From JACKIC01 sp964392305 (lineage in GTDB: Bacteria > Planctomycetota > UBA1135 > UBA2386): 64,000 nucleotides of DNA. How positions within the stretch are numbered: position 1 is the stretch's first letter; each line of letters opens with the position of its first letter. Both the position numbers and the translations under genes were made by a program. Below are positions 1-10,512 of this stretch, piece after piece. The notes beneath the pieces are model-generated. The model made no database searches. It was not told the origin of the DNA and saw only the letters and a list, made by a program, of their open reading frames with translations. The stretch is taken from NCBI GenBank assembly GCA_964392305.1, contig CAYMPV010000003.1, positions 124,001 through 188,000 on the forward strand, read 5' to 3'.

Positions 1-26
1 CCCGTCGCCGTTCCGCTCGTTCCCCC

Positions 27-1505
27 ATGCGCCAACTCCTCGCTGTCGCGATGCTCGCCGTCGCGCTCCCCTGCCAGATCGCACCGCCGCTGCCGCTCGA
101 ACAGGCCGACCGCTTCGACTCGGGCTGGATCGACAACCTGACCGCGACACCACTGGTGGTCGCCTCGCACCTTGCGCAGGTGCCGAACGCGCTGTGGCTG
201 CGCGTGCAGTTCGACGCGTGCAACCTGCCGCGGGGCTCCGAACTGCGGCTCGTGAGTCTGCAGGACCAGGCGACGCAACACTTCAACATGGCGAGTCTGC
301 GCGACTACCAGTTCGGCTCGGCCTACTTCAACGGCAACGCCGTGCGCATCGACCTGATCGCAGCGCCCGGGTCGCGGGGCAACCGCCTCGCCGTTTCGCA
401 CCTGCTCTACGCCGACGGCACCGGCGTGGATCTCGGCATCTGCGGCCCCACCGATACGCGCGTGCTCAGCACCGACCCGCGCGTCGGCCGCCTGGGCGGC
501 TGCTGCACGATGTTCCTGCTCAACGAGTTCGCGCTCGCCACGGCCGGGCACTGCCTGGGCAGCGCCAGCGGCATCGTGTCGTTCAACGTGCCCCTCTCCG
601 ACGCCAGCGGCACGCCGCAGTATCCACCGCCCGACGACCAGTACGCATTCGCGGCGGGCTCGGCGACGTCGAGCAACGGGGGCCTGGGCAACGACTGGTG
701 CGTGGTGGCGGCGGTGCGCAACTCGAACACCAACCGCTACCCCGGCGAGGTGCAGGGGTTCTTCTACTGGGGCACGCCGCCGTCGGTAGGCGGACAGACG
801 CTGGCGGTGACCGGCTACGGCAGCCACGCCAACCCGACCTGGAGCTACGCACAGAAGACCCACTCGGGACCGCGCACGTCGAGCGACCCGACGACACTGG
901 CCTTCGCGGTGCACGTCAGCGGCTGCAACTCCGGCTCGCCGGTGATCGAGGTCGGCACGCAGCGGGCGTTCGGCATCACCACCCACGCGGGCTGCGACGT
1001 CAACGGTGGCTCCAACTACGGCACCGGCTTCGGCAACACCGCGCTGCACACCGCCCTCACATACCTGCAGCTCAGTCACTTTGCCGGCACCACCGCGACC
1101 TTCGGCAACGGCTGCGGCGGCGCCTTCGGCGTGCCGACACTGGGGTTCTCGGGCATCCCCGACGTCGGCCAGCCGATGACGATCGAGATCGACGGGCTCA
1201 ACCCGAACACCAACCAGTTCGGCACCCTGCTGATCGGTCTGTCGAACAGCAGCTGGAGCGGCGGCGCCCTGCCGACGTCGCTGGCCTCGTACGGACTGCA
1301 CGGCTGCACGCTGTACGTGCGCGACGACGCGGTGCTGTTCCTGCCCACCAACTTCGGCTCGACCAGCTACGTGCAGCAGCTGCCCAACCACCTGTCGTTC
1401 GTGGCGATGCCGATCTACTGCCAGTACCTGGCGCTCGACAACACGGCCAGCAATGCGGTGCAGGGTGTGGCGACGAATGCGGGCCGCATCCGCATCGGCA
1501 ACTGA
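27..1505 (+). CDS. secreted trypsin-like serine protease with C-terminal beta module
   Basis: The 492-residue protein has a short hydrophobic signal peptide (residues 1-16 or so) and looks exported. The chymotrypsin-fold catalytic triad is visible: TAGHC gives His175, GNDWC gives Asp223, and the CNSGSP motif gives Ser304 as nucleophile. This is the S1 protease pattern, so it probably cleaves peptide bonds outside the cytoplasm; the substrate is unknown. From about residue 355 a Gly/Cys-rich stretch (GNGCGGAFG) opens a C-terminal beta-rich module of about 135 residues. Comparable modules end three other secreted proteins in this window. The ATG at 27 has no obvious Shine-Dalgarno, and only 26 bases lie upstream, so the start is not fully certain. 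The gene converges on a minus-strand gene across a dispersed repeat. Confidence 0.85.
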   Translation: MRQLLAVAMLAVALPCQIAPPLPLEQADRFDSGWIDNLTATPLVVASHLAQVPNALWLRVQFDACNLPRGSELRLVSLQDQATQHFNMASLRDYQFGSAYFNGNAVRIDLIAAPGSRGNRLAVSHLLYADGTGVDLGICGPTDTRVLSTDPRVGRLGGCCTMFLLNEFALATAGHCLGSASGIVSFNVPLSDASGTPQYPPPDDQYAFAAGSATSSNGGLGNDWCVVAAVRNSNTNRYPGEVQGFFYWGTPPSVGGQTLAVTGYGSHANPTWSYAQKTHSGPRTSSDPTTLAFAVHVSGCNSGSPVIEVGTQRAFGITTHAGCDVNGGSNYGTGFGNTALHTALTYLQLSHFAGTTATFGNGCGGAFGVPTLGFSGIPDVGQPMTIEIDGLNPNTNQFGTLLIGLSNSSWSGGALPTSLASYGLHGCTLYVRDDAVLFLPTNFGSTSYVQQLPNHLSFVAMPIYCQYLALDNTASNAVQGVATNAGRIRIGN

Positions 1506-1507
1506 CC

Positions 1508-1545
1508 GCGGTTGTGGTTTGTACCCGGTTCGGTACCCAACCGGC
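1508..1545 (+). repeat. dispersed hairpin element, copy A (single unit)
   Basis: A 32-bp core running from GGTTGTGG to a GGTAC-C-CAAC end is nearly identical to each arm of the longer palindromes at 8136-8212 and 10379-10455. This copy is one unit only. It folds on itself, with GGTTG pairing with CAACC and GTACC with GGTAC. It sits between two convergent stop codons, so it may also act as a transcription end. Confidence 0.75.
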
Positions 1546-1560
1546 GGCGGGCGGGTGCCA

Positions 1561-1929
1561 TCACGACACGCCATGGCGGGGCTCGATGCCCGGGCAGGTG
1601 CGCTGCACCAGCTGCAGCAGCGCGGGATCCTGCAGCACCTCGGGCCAGAACGGCCACTGCCGACACTTCGCCGGGCGCACCGCGTAGATACCGCAGCTCG
1701 CGTGCGCACCGTCCTGCAAGAACACACAGCGGCTGCCCAGACCGTCCTTGAGCCGCACGCCGTCGGGCTGCAGGTAGCGGCTGCGGAACGCGGCGACGTC
1801 CATGTCCAGGTGCGCGGCGATGGCTTCGATCTCGGCGGCGGTGACGCGCACGATGCCGCCGGGGATCGCGCAGCAGTTGCCCGATCGCCGGCACGCGAAG
1901 CGGAACGGAAAACCCTCACGCTCCTCCAT
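1561..1929 (-). CDS. YkgJ-type cysteine cluster protein
   Basis: The 122-residue cytoplasmic protein carries clustered cysteines in the pattern of the YkgJ/CxxCxxCC family (UPF0153). There is an early C-x5-CC cluster (CRRSGNCC), then RCVFL, then CGIYAVRPAKC followed by QWPFWPE. These families are presumed to bind Zn or an Fe-S cluster; the function is not established. The start was set at the ATG at 1929, preceded by GGTGAG, just four bases after the stop of the upstream kinase gene. The two are therefore very likely co-transcribed. A longer open frame upstream is shadow sequence inside the kinase gene. Confidence 0.8.
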   Translation of the reverse strand: MEEREGFPFRFACRRSGNCCAIPGGIVRVTAAEIEAIAAHLDMDVAAFRSRYLQPDGVRLKDGLGSRCVFLQDGAHASCGIYAVRPAKCRQWPFWPEVLQDPALLQLVQRTCPGIEPRHGVS

Positions 1930-1933
1930 CAGC

Positions 1934-3028
1934 TCACCGCCGGCGACGACGCAACCGGTGATCGAACAGCGAGCCGCGGCGCGCGCCGGGGCGGCCGCCG
2001 CGCCCGGGGCCACCGCGTTCCTGCTGGCGCTCATCGAGCTCACGTTGATGCCGCAGCTGCGCGAGGTGCGCCTCGATCTCCTGCTGCAGCTGGCGCGGGC
2101 TCTGGAAGCGGATCTCACGCTCCTTGGCCATCATCTTCTCGAGGAAGTACTGCAGCTGCGGTGACAACTGCAACGCGCGGATGCGTTCGCCGGACAGCGA
2201 TTCGAGCACCTGCTTGGCGAGCACCTCTTCGCTGGTCTTGCCTTCGAACGGCAACGAGCCGGTGACCAGGTGGTAGAGCGTCGCGCCGAGTGCGTAGATG
2301 TCGGCGCGCACGTCGAGGCCGCCACCGCGCGCCTGTTCGGGCGCGATGTAGTGCACCGTGCCGGCGGTCGTCTCCCCCGCATCCGCCACGCCCTGCGCGA
2401 CCGCGAAACCGAGGTCGATCAGCACGGCGCCGCGATCTACCGACCAGATGACGTTGCCGGGCTTGACGTCGCGGTGCACCAGCCCCTGGGCGTGCAGCAC
2501 GTCGAGCGCACCGGCGACCTCGACGACGATGGTCAGCGCCGACTCCTCATCGAGGCGCCCCTGCTCGTCGAGCAGTTCCTGCAGGCATTGGCCGGGCACG
2601 AGCTCCATGGCGAAGAAGATCGTCTCGCCTTCCTTGGCGACGCGGTACCCCTTGACCAGGTGAGGGTGGTCGAGCTGCATCAGCAGCCGCGCCTCACGCA
2701 CGAACGGCTCGGCCTTGGCAGCGTCGAGCGCGAGCTCGGGCCGCAACACCTTGAGGGCCAGGTGGCGGCCGTCGGTGCGGTCCACGGCCTCGAAGACCCG
2801 ACCCACCCCACCCTCGCCGAGCAACTTGCCGAGTTCGTAACGACTGAGCACAGGGCGCGATCCGGCTTGTGTGTCGCGCCACTGCTGCCATTGCGCCGCG
2901 GTGCAGACACCGTTTCGCAACAGAAACTCTACGGGCGCACCGGACTTGATCGCGTGCATCGCGACGTCGGCGGGCAGCGTGCCGTTGTGCACCAGCATGG
3001 CCAGCAGTTTCGAGTCGGCGATCACGTG
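1934..3028 (-). CDS. serine/threonine protein kinase
   Basis: A Hanks-type kinase of 364 residues if it begins at the GTG at 3028. An N-terminal segment of about 60 residues resembles the helical leader found on many planctomycete kinases. The kinase domain follows: glycine loop GEGGVGRV near 70, ATP-binding lysine in ALKVL near 92, catalytic loop HRDVKPGN near 184, and the metal-binding DLG (in place of the usual DFG) near 204. The APEQ activation-segment end is present. The C-terminus is a short basic tail with no transmembrane helix or sensor domain, so it is probably soluble. The frame stays open upstream to 3241, but that would overlap the divergent ATPase gene. The GTG fits the domain boundary but has no clear Shine-Dalgarno, so the start is uncertain. 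Confidence 0.8.
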   Translation of the reverse strand, partial: HVIADSKLLAMLVHNGTLPADVAMHAIKSGAPVEFLLRNGVCTAAQWQQWRDTQAGSRPVLSRYELGKLLGEGGVGRVFEAVDRTDGRHLALKVLRPELALDAAKAEPFVREARLLMQLDHPHLVKGYRVAKEGETIFFAMELVPGQCLQELLDEQGRLDEESALTIVVEVAGALDVLHAQGLVHRDVKPGNVIWSVDRGAVLIDLGFAVAQGVADAGETTAGTVHYIAPEQARGGGLDVRADIYALGATLYHLVTGSLPFEGKTSEEVLAKQVLESLSGERIRALQLSPQLQYFLEKMMAKEREIRFQSPRQLQQEIEAHLAQLRHQRELDERQQERGGPGRGGRPGARRGSLFDHRLRRRRR

Positions 3029-3139
3029 TCGGTATTGCCTGTAGGTGAAAGAACTTCGAAGTATCGCACAGCGTTCGTCAAGTCTCGCTGCCACGGCGCC
3101 CGAAATGGTAACCAGACCACCGACCACGAGGGCCAAGGT

Positions 3140-4495
<1,356 letters not shown>

Positions 4496-4542
4496 CCAGA
4501 ACGGGACGCAGACAGCTTGCGCCGGGCCGGCCGGTGGTGACG

Positions 4543-5811
4543 ATGGCCGCCCGTCGCACCATGCTGCTGTTCTTCCTAGCCGTCGGTTTCACGCTGCTGT
4601 TCTCGTTCGTCTGCTCGATCGCGGAGGCCACCCTGCTCAGCGTCGGCCAGGCGCGCATCGAAGCCCTGGCGCGTTCGGGCAGCCGCGCCGGCGTGCTGCT
4701 GCGGGAATACAAACGCAACCCCGAGACGGCGATCGCGGCGATCCTGGTGCTCAACACCGTCGCCCACACCGGCGGCACGGCGGTCGCGACGGACGCGTTC
4801 GTGACCGCGTTCCCCGAGGTTCATGCGGCATGGTTCGCAGCCGGCTTCGTCGTCGCGATCCTGGCGCTGACCGAGATCCTGCCCAAGACCCTGGGCGTCG
4901 TGCACGCCGGCCGTCTGGCCGCGCCGGTCGCGTACACGGTGCGCGTCATGGTCGTGGTGCTGCGGCCGCTGCTGGTGCTGACGCGGCAGATGTCGCGTCT
5001 GTTCACGAAACGGGACGACCCGCAGGCGCCGTCGCTCGAAGAGATCCGCATCCTGACGTCGATCGGCCACTCGGCCGGCGCGTTCGGCGGCATCACCGCG
5101 CGACTGATCGAGAACGCGACCAGGCTGCGTGACGTCAAGGCGCGCGACGTGATGGTGCCGCGCTCGCGGGTCGCGTTCCTGTCGGCGACCAGCAGCAACG
5201 AACAGAACCTCGAACTGGTGCGGCGCAGCGGCCACAGCCGCTTCCCCTACTCGCCGACCGGCGCGCTCGACGACGTCACCGGCGTGGTCCTCGCCAAGGA
5301 GCTGTTGTTCGCGCTGCGCAAGACGCAGACGCCGGACTGGAGCGAGATTCTGGTGCCGCTGCTGGTGCTGCCCGAGTCGGCGACCCTCAATCACGTGCTG
5401 CGGCGCTTCCAGATCGAGAAGCGGCACATGGCGATCGTCGTCGACGAGTACGGCTCGACCGACGGCATCATCACGCTCGAGGACGTGCTCGAGGAGATCG
5501 TCGGCGAGATCGAGGACGAACTCGACACCGAGGAGACGCACCTGATCGTGCGACCTGACGGCTCGCTGTTGTGCCGCGGCATCGCCGAGGCCCGCAAGGT
5601 CTTCGGCAAGCTCGGCCTCGAAGACGTCGAGACCTCGAGCCAGACGCTGTCCGGGTTCTTAACCGAACAGATGGGGCACCTGCCCGCGGCCGGCGAAACC
5701 GTCGACTTCCGCGGCTTCCGCTTCGAGGTCACCAAAGCCAACAACCGCCGCGTCGAACGCGTGCGGGTGTTCGCCGCGAACGGCATCGCCCCAACCACCG
5801 ACGCGTCGTGA
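4543..5811 (+). CDS. CorC/HlyC-type CNNM and CBS domain membrane protein
   Basis: A 422-residue membrane protein with the architecture of the CorB/CorC (hemolysin C, UPF0053) family. The N-terminal DUF21/CNNM transmembrane region spans about residues 5-150. A CBS-domain pair follows, recognisable from RDVMVPRSRV and then VDEYGSTDGIITLEDVLEE, a sequence characteristic of the second CBS domain. A C-terminal CorC_HlyC domain completes it. Members are linked to magnesium or cobalt efflux; that role is inherited from family knowledge. The ATG at 4543 lies 47 bases after the ATPase stop; a second ATG at 4561 is also possible. The two genes probably form a transcription unit. Confidence 0.85.
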   Translation: MAARRTMLLFFLAVGFTLLFSFVCSIAEATLLSVGQARIEALARSGSRAGVLLREYKRNPETAIAAILVLNTVAHTGGTAVATDAFVTAFPEVHAAWFAAGFVVAILALTEILPKTLGVVHAGRLAAPVAYTVRVMVVVLRPLLVLTRQMSRLFTKRDDPQAPSLEEIRILTSIGHSAGAFGGITARLIENATRLRDVKARDVMVPRSRVAFLSATSSNEQNLELVRRSGHSRFPYSPTGALDDVTGVVLAKELLFALRKTQTPDWSEILVPLLVLPESATLNHVLRRFQIEKRHMAIVVDEYGSTDGIITLEDVLEEIVGEIEDELDTEETHLIVRPDGSLLCRGIAEARKVFGKLGLEDVETSSQTLSGFLTEQMGHLPAAGETVDFRGFRFEVTKANNRRVERVRVFAANGIAPTTDAS

Positions 5812-5901
5812 TCCGCGGCGCACTTGCGACATTCCCGGTACAGCGTCGGCCACGTGTGGTTGCAGGCAGACCGGGTCTGCTTCCGGAGGATCGAGGAACC
5901 C

Positions 5902-6447
5902 ATGACGACCGTCTTCCTGTACTGCGCCGCCATCGGTGGCGCCCTGTTGGTGGTGCAGTTCCTGCTCCTGCTGCTCGGAGCCGGCGGTGACCACGACCTC
6001 GGCGGCGACATCGACACCGACGTCGGCCACGATCAGGGCTCGTTCCTCAAGCTGTTCTCGGTGCAGACCGTCACCACCTTCGCGACGTTCTTCGGCCTGA
6101 TCGGGCTGGGCACCGAGCAACTCGGCTGGTCGCCGACCGCCGTCGCCATCGCATCGGGCTCCGCCGGTGTCGCGGCGCTGTGGCTGGTCGCGCGCCTGAT
6201 GCGGATGCTGGCCTCGCTGCAGTCGCAGGGCAACGTCGACCTGGCGCGCGCCGTCGGCCAACGCGCCAACGTCTATCTGCGCATCCCCGCGGCCGGCACC
6301 GGCCACGGGCGCGTGATGCTGCAGGTGCAGAACCGCACCATCGAGTGCCAGGCGATCACCCGCGGCGCCGAGATCCCGACCGGCACCCCCGTGCGCGTCG
6401 TCGAGCACCAGCCCGGCGACATCCTGATCGTCGAGACCGAGGCGTGA
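5902..6447 (+). CDS. NfeD-like/YqiJ membrane protein
   Basis: A 181-residue protein with an N-terminal transmembrane helix, a second and third hydrophobic stretch around residues 50-100, and a C-terminal OB-fold-like domain from about 110 onward. This matches the YqiJ branch of NfeD-like proteins, which pair with flotillins. The start at 5902 is supported by GGAGG and GAGG upstream. The next gene, 91 bp downstream, is a YqiK-type flotillin, the partner expected from Escherichia coli yqiJ-yqiK. The pair is inferred to organise membrane microdomains. Confidence 0.8.
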   Translation: MTTVFLYCAAIGGALLVVQFLLLLLGAGGDHDLGGDIDTDVGHDQGSFLKLFSVQTVTTFATFFGLIGLGTEQLGWSPTAVAIASGSAGVAALWLVARLMRMLASLQSQGNVDLARAVGQRANVYLRIPAAGTGHGRVMLQVQNRTIECQAITRGAEIPTGTPVRVVEHQPGDILIVETEA

Positions 6448-6538
6448 CCGGCCACCGCGCCGCACGCCTGCCCACCGTCCCCTTCCACCGGCCTCCCGCC
6501 GGCCTCTCGCTGTCCCTTCTCGCCACGGAGAACTGATC

Positions 6539-8122
6539 ATGCTGGCTCAAGGCACCCCCTCCGACACCTACTTCGTGCTCGCCGGCGTCGCGTTGGCGCT
6601 GCTGCTGCTCGGCTTCGTGATCCTGATCGTCAAGCGCTACAAACGCTGCCCGAGCAACCGCATCCTGGTGATCTTCGGCAAGGTCGCCGCCGGCGAATCG
6701 GCGCGCTGCCTGCACGGCGGCGGCGCGTTCGTCTGGCCGCTGATCCAGGACTACTCGTTCTTGAGCCTGGATCCGATGCAGATCGAGATCCCGCTGCGCG
6801 GCGCGCTGTCGGCCGAGAACATCCGCGTCAACGTGCCGTCGGTGTTCACTGTCGCCGTGGGCACCGGTCCTGCCGTGATGCAGACCGCGGCGATCCGCCT
6901 TCTGGGCCTCGACCCGCGACAGATCATGAAGCAGGCGGAGGACATCATCCTCGGGCAACTGCGCCAGGTGATCGCCTCGATGACCATCGAGGACATCAAC
7001 CGCAACCGCGACAAGTTCCTCGACAGCGTGCAGAACTCGCTGACTCCCGAGCTCGAGAAGATCGGCCTGGTGCTGATCAACGTCAACATCACCGACATCA
7101 CCGACGAGTCCGGCTACATCGAGGCGATGGGCCGCAAGGCGGCGTCCGAAGCGATCCAGTCGGCCGAGATCGACGTCGCGCAGCAGCAGAAGCGCGGTTC
7201 GATCGGCGTCGCCGAAGCCAAGCGTGAGCAGGACGTGCTGGTCGCCAGCGCCGACAAGGTTCGTGAGATCGGCACCAAGGAAGCCGAACGCGAGAAGCTC
7301 GTGCGCATCGCCGAGCTCAACAAGGAGACCGGCATCGGCCAGAGCCTGGCCACCCTCGAGCAACAGACCGAGATCAAGAACCAGGAACGGCAGATGCGCA
7401 TCAAGGTCGCCGAGGCCGAAGCCGACGCCGTGGTCGGTGAGAACACCGCCAAGGCCAAGAGCGTCGACGCCGAGGCGACCCTGAAGGTGCGTCAGGCCGA
7501 AGCCTACCAGCTCGCCGAGACCCGCCGCCGCGAAGCCGAGGCCAACGTTCGCGAAGCCCAGTACCTCGCCGAAGCGCGCGCCGCCGCGGCGATGGCCACC
7601 AAGGTCGAGAGCGAACAGCGCGCCGAACTCGAAGCGGCCGCCAAGGCGCAGAAGGCCAAGCTCATCGTCGACGCCGAGGCGCAGGCCGAGCAGGTCCGCT
7701 TGCGTGCGCAAGCCGAGGCCGCGGCGACGTTCGCCCGGCTCGAAGCCCAGGCGCGTGGCGAGTACGAGATCCTCGCCAAGAAGGCCGAGGGTCTGCAGCG
7801 CATCGTCGAGGGCTGCGGCGGCGCGCAACAGGCGTTCCAGCTGCTCATGCTCGAGCAACTGCCGCAGATCGCCGAAACCGCCAGCAAGGCGATCGCCAAC
7901 GTCAAGTTCGACAAGGTCGTCGTCTGGGACGGGGGCGCAGGCGCCAACGGCAAGAACGCCACGGCCGGGTTCCTGCACGGTCTCGCCGGCAGTCTGCCGC
8001 CCGTCATGCAGATGATGCGCGACATCGGCGGCGTCGACATGCCGACCTTCTTCGGCAAGCTGACCGAGCAGGCCAAGGAGTCGGCGGCCACCGACGTCAA
8101 GGGCAAGACTCAGGACGCCTGA
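6539..8122 (+). CDS. flotillin (YqiK-type)
   Basis: A 527-residue flotillin. One N-terminal transmembrane helix (residues about 12-33) is followed by an SPFH/band 7 domain to about 200. Then comes a long coiled coil rich in Ala, Glu, Lys and Gln (about 205-410) and a C-terminal oligomerisation segment. Flotillins scaffold ordered membrane domains and influence membrane fluidity and signalling complexes. The NfeD-like partner lies just upstream, and CACGGAGAA before the ATG provides a ribosome site. The downstream stop faces the uvrC stop across a long perfect hairpin, which probably terminates both genes. Confidence 0.9.
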   Translation: MLAQGTPSDTYFVLAGVALALLLLGFVILIVKRYKRCPSNRILVIFGKVAAGESARCLHGGGAFVWPLIQDYSFLSLDPMQIEIPLRGALSAENIRVNVPSVFTVAVGTGPAVMQTAAIRLLGLDPRQIMKQAEDIILGQLRQVIASMTIEDINRNRDKFLDSVQNSLTPELEKIGLVLINVNITDITDESGYIEAMGRKAASEAIQSAEIDVAQQQKRGSIGVAEAKREQDVLVASADKVREIGTKEAEREKLVRIAELNKETGIGQSLATLEQQTEIKNQERQMRIKVAEAEADAVVGENTAKAKSVDAEATLKVRQAEAYQLAETRRREAEANVREAQYLAEARAAAAMATKVESEQRAELEAAAKAQKAKLIVDAEAQAEQVRLRAQAEAAATFARLEAQARGEYEILAKKAEGLQRIVEGCGGAQQAFQLLMLEQLPQIAETASKAIANVKFDKVVVWDGGAGANGKNATAGFLHGLAGSLPPVMQMMRDIGGVDMPTFFGKLTEQAKESAATDVKGKTQDA

Positions 8123-8135
8123 GGGCACCGCGCGA

Positions 8136-8212
8136 GCGTACGGTACCGGGTACAAACCACAACCGCTGCGGCTTCGCCGCAGCGGTTGTGGTTTGTACCC
8201 GGTTCCGTACGC
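8136..8212. repeat. dispersed hairpin element, copy B (37-bp arms)
   Basis: Two 37-base arms (8136-8172 and 8176-8212) are inverted repeats with one mismatch around a TTC loop. Each arm contains the same 32-bp core as copies A and C; the inner 8 bp near the loop differ from copy C while still pairing. It lies between the convergent stops of the flotillin and uvrC genes and could serve as a bidirectional terminator, although it lacks a T-tract. Confidence 0.9.
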
Positions 8213-8218
8213 AACTGG

Positions 8219-10048
8219 TCAGCGCGGGTGCAGGCGCTGCCAGACCGCGTCGGCGACCACCGCCGGCAGCCCCGGCACGGCGCGCAGTTCGTCGGATGAT
8301 GCCAGGCGCAACGCGGACAACGAACCGAAGTGGCGCAGCAGCGCCTTGCGCCGCGTCGGCCCGATGCCCGGGATCTCGTCCAGTTCCGAAGCGATGCGGC
8401 CGCGCGTCTGGCGGTGATAGGTGATCGCGAAGCGGTGGGCTTCGTCGCGTAACGCCGCGACCAGCAGGGTCTCTGGTGCGTCGGCGGTGAGTGGGATCGG
8501 CGTCTCCTGCCCCGGCAGGAAGATGCGCTCGCCGGTCTCGGCGCGTGCCTTGCCGACGCCGCGCAGGCGGCTCTTCGCCAGGCCGCAGCGCCACAGGTCG
8601 TCGTCGAGGCCGAGTTCGAGGATCGCGCGTTCGGCCGCGGCGAGTTGACCGCGACCGCCGTCGACCACGAGCAGATCGGGCAGATCCTCGTCGTCGCGTT
8701 CGAGGCACAGCGACAAGCTGCGCCGCACGGCTTCAGCCATCGCCGCGAAGTCGTCGCCGGCGTGTTCGACCGAGATCCGGAAACGCCGGTAGTGGCTCTT
8801 GTCGGGCTGACCGTCGACGAAACACACGCGCGAGGCGACCGTGCTGGTGCCCTGGATCGTCGAGACGTCGATGCAGTGCAGGCGCGTCGGGACCTCGGGC
8901 AACTCGAGCAGTCGCGCCAACCTCTCGCCGCCGACGCGGCGACGGCCGGCAGCGTCGGCAGCCATCGCGTCGGCGAGCTGCGCGTTCTGCAACGCGAGTT
9001 CGAGATGTCGGCGTCGCTCGCCGCGCTGCGGCACCAGCAACTCGACCTTGCCGCCGCGCTTGTGCTGCAACCAGGCGCGGATGATCTCACCTTCGGCCGG
9101 GCCGACCGGCAACACCACCGTCGGCGGCACGTAACGATCCCCTTCGTAGAAGCGACCGAGCAGGTCGCCGAGCAGCAGTTCATCGGGCAGTTCGCTGCGA
9201 AACGAGAACCGTCGACAACTCTCGAGCGCTCCGCCGCGGAAGGTCAGGAAGGCGACCGCGACGTCATCGCCGCTGCGATGCACGCCGAGCACGTCCTCGT
9301 CGCCGGCATCCGCCACCACGCTCTGCGGCTCGGCCACGTGCTGCAGCGCCTGCACCTGTTCCTTGAGCGCCTGGGCGCGTTCGAACTCCAACGCCGCCGC
9401 CGCCTCGTCCATGCGCTGCCGCAGGTCACCGAGCACGCCGGCGACGTCACCGCGCAGGATGCGCACCGAGCGGTCGAGCAGTTCGTCGTAGGCGGCCCGG
9501 TCGACGAGATCGACGCACGGCGCCGGGCATCGCCCGATCTGATGTTTGATGCACGGCCGCGTGCGGTTGTGGAAGACGTGGTCGGTGCAATCACGCAGCG
9601 GCACGACCTTGTGCAACAGACGCAGCGTGCGGCGCACGGACTTCGCCGACGCATAGGGACCGAAGTAGAGAGCACCGTCGTCGTGCCGCCGCCGCACCAG
9701 CCGATACCAGGGCCACGGCTGCTTGCGGTCCAGGCGCAGCAACAGGAACGCCTTGTCGTCGCGCAGCTTGATGTTGTAGCGCGGCTGCTTCTTCTTGATC
9801 ACCGTGTTCTCGAGCAGCAGCGCCTCCTGCTCGGTGGCGGTGGCGATGAACTCGACGTCGGCGGCGTCGGCGGCCAGGAACGGCAGCTGGTAGCGGCCGT
9901 CGCCGCCCGGCTTGAGGTAGCTGCGCACCCGCGCCCGCAGGTCTGCGGCCTTGCCGACGTAGAGCGTCGTGCCGGCACCATCGGTGAACACGTAGACCCC
10001 AGGCCCGGTCGGGAAGCGGGCCACCTTGTCGGCGATGCGTGGGTCCAT
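8219..10048 (-). CDS. uvrC: excinuclease ABC subunit C
   Basis: UvrC of 609 residues, making the 3' and 5' incisions in nucleotide excision repair together with UvrA and UvrB. The N-terminal GIY-YIG nuclease domain is clear (GPGVYVF, then YVGKAADLRARV). A cysteine-containing segment, a central UVR motif that would contact UvrB, the UvrC RNase H-like endonuclease domain (DVSTIQGT, VDGGRGQL) and a C-terminal helix-hairpin-helix pair follow. Start chosen at ATG 10048 (MDPRIADKV), which matches the normal UvrC N-terminus; the frame is open ten codons further up. uvrB lies 29 kb away on the same strand. Confidence 0.95.
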   Translation of the reverse strand: MDPRIADKVARFPTGPGVYVFTDGAGTTLYVGKAADLRARVRSYLKPGGDGRYQLPFLAADAADVEFIATATEQEALLLENTVIKKKQPRYNIKLRDDKAFLLLRLDRKQPWPWYRLVRRRHDDGALYFGPYASAKSVRRTLRLLHKVVPLRDCTDHVFHNRTRPCIKHQIGRCPAPCVDLVDRAAYDELLDRSVRILRGDVAGVLGDLRQRMDEAAAALEFERAQALKEQVQALQHVAEPQSVVADAGDEDVLGVHRSGDDVAVAFLTFRGGALESCRRFSFRSELPDELLLGDLLGRFYEGDRYVPPTVVLPVGPAEGEIIRAWLQHKRGGKVELLVPQRGERRRHLELALQNAQLADAMAADAAGRRRVGGERLARLLELPEVPTRLHCIDVSTIQGTSTVASRVCFVDGQPDKSHYRRFRISVEHAGDDFAAMAEAVRRSLSLCLERDDEDLPDLLVVDGGRGQLAAAERAILELGLDDDLWRCGLAKSRLRGVGKARAETGERIFLPGQETPIPLTADAPETLLVAALRDEAHRFAITYHRQTRGRIASELDEIPGIGPTRRKALLRHFGSLSALRLASSDELRAVPGLPAVVADAVWQRLHPR

Positions 10049-10120
10049 CGGCAGCGCTACTCGTAGCGCGCGGCCCACCGCCGGTTCAAGCCATCGGCTT
10101 GCGCGCGCCGCGTCAGCCCG

Positions 10121-10333
10121 TTACGGAACGTCCAGGTCGCGCGGGTCCTCGACGATCTCGGCACCGCGCATGGCCCCGAACTCGCCGTCCTTCGGCTCGT
10201 TGGGATCCAGCTTCGCCTCGCGCTTCGCGGCGCTGCGCGCCAGCCGATCGGCATGCTTGGCCTCGCGCTTCATCTGCTTGTCGCGCTCGCGGGCGCGCTT
10301 CTCGAACGTCTGTGGGGTGCGCTTCTTGGCCAT
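10121..10333 (-). CDS. small basic protein of unknown function
   Basis: A 70-residue, highly charged protein beginning MAKKRTPQTFEKRARERDKQ. The first two thirds are Lys/Arg-rich and predicted to be a single helix; the C-terminus is acidic (EIVEDPRDLDVP). Similar short MAKK-type basic proteins are widespread, and I recall no assigned function. Its start is set at the ATG at 10333; the open frame continues upstream only because it reads through the repeat element. It lies between uvrC and the divergent epimerase gene. Nucleic-acid binding is a guess from charge. Confidence 0.65.
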   Translation of the reverse strand: MAKKRTPQTFEKRARERDKQMKREAKHADRLARSAAKREAKLDPNEPKDGEFGAMRGAEIVEDPRDLDVP

Positions 10334-10378
10334 GTGCCAGCACTCCACCCGCCCGCGACTCCAAGCGCAAGCGTGTGG

Positions 10379-10455
10379 GTACCGAACCGGGTACAAACCA
10401 CAACCGGCCAGCCGCTTCGCGGCTGGCCGGTTGTGGTTTGTACCCGGTTCGGTAC
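10379..10455. repeat. dispersed hairpin element, copy C (perfect 37-bp arms)
   Basis: Arms 10379-10415 and 10419-10455 are exact inverted repeats around a TTC loop. The outer 27 bp of each arm matches copy B and the core of copy A; the 10 bp next to the loop are different in sequence from copy B but still fully paired. Unlike A and B this copy lies between divergent genes, so termination cannot be its only role. Confidence 0.9.
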
Positions 10456-10512
10456 GCAACCTGGCGAGTCCGGGTAGGTTCCCCGCCCGCCCGCAAACGC
10501 CTTTGGAGCCTC

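Noticed and set aside
1561..2118. Long form of the YkgJ-type protein starting at 2118
   Set aside because: The upstream part is an antisense-phase shadow of the kinase C-terminus; the ATG at 1929 with GGTGAG fits the family length.
10379..10455. Copy C of the hairpin as a transcription terminator
   Set aside because: It lies between divergent genes, so there is no transcript arriving from either side that it would terminate.
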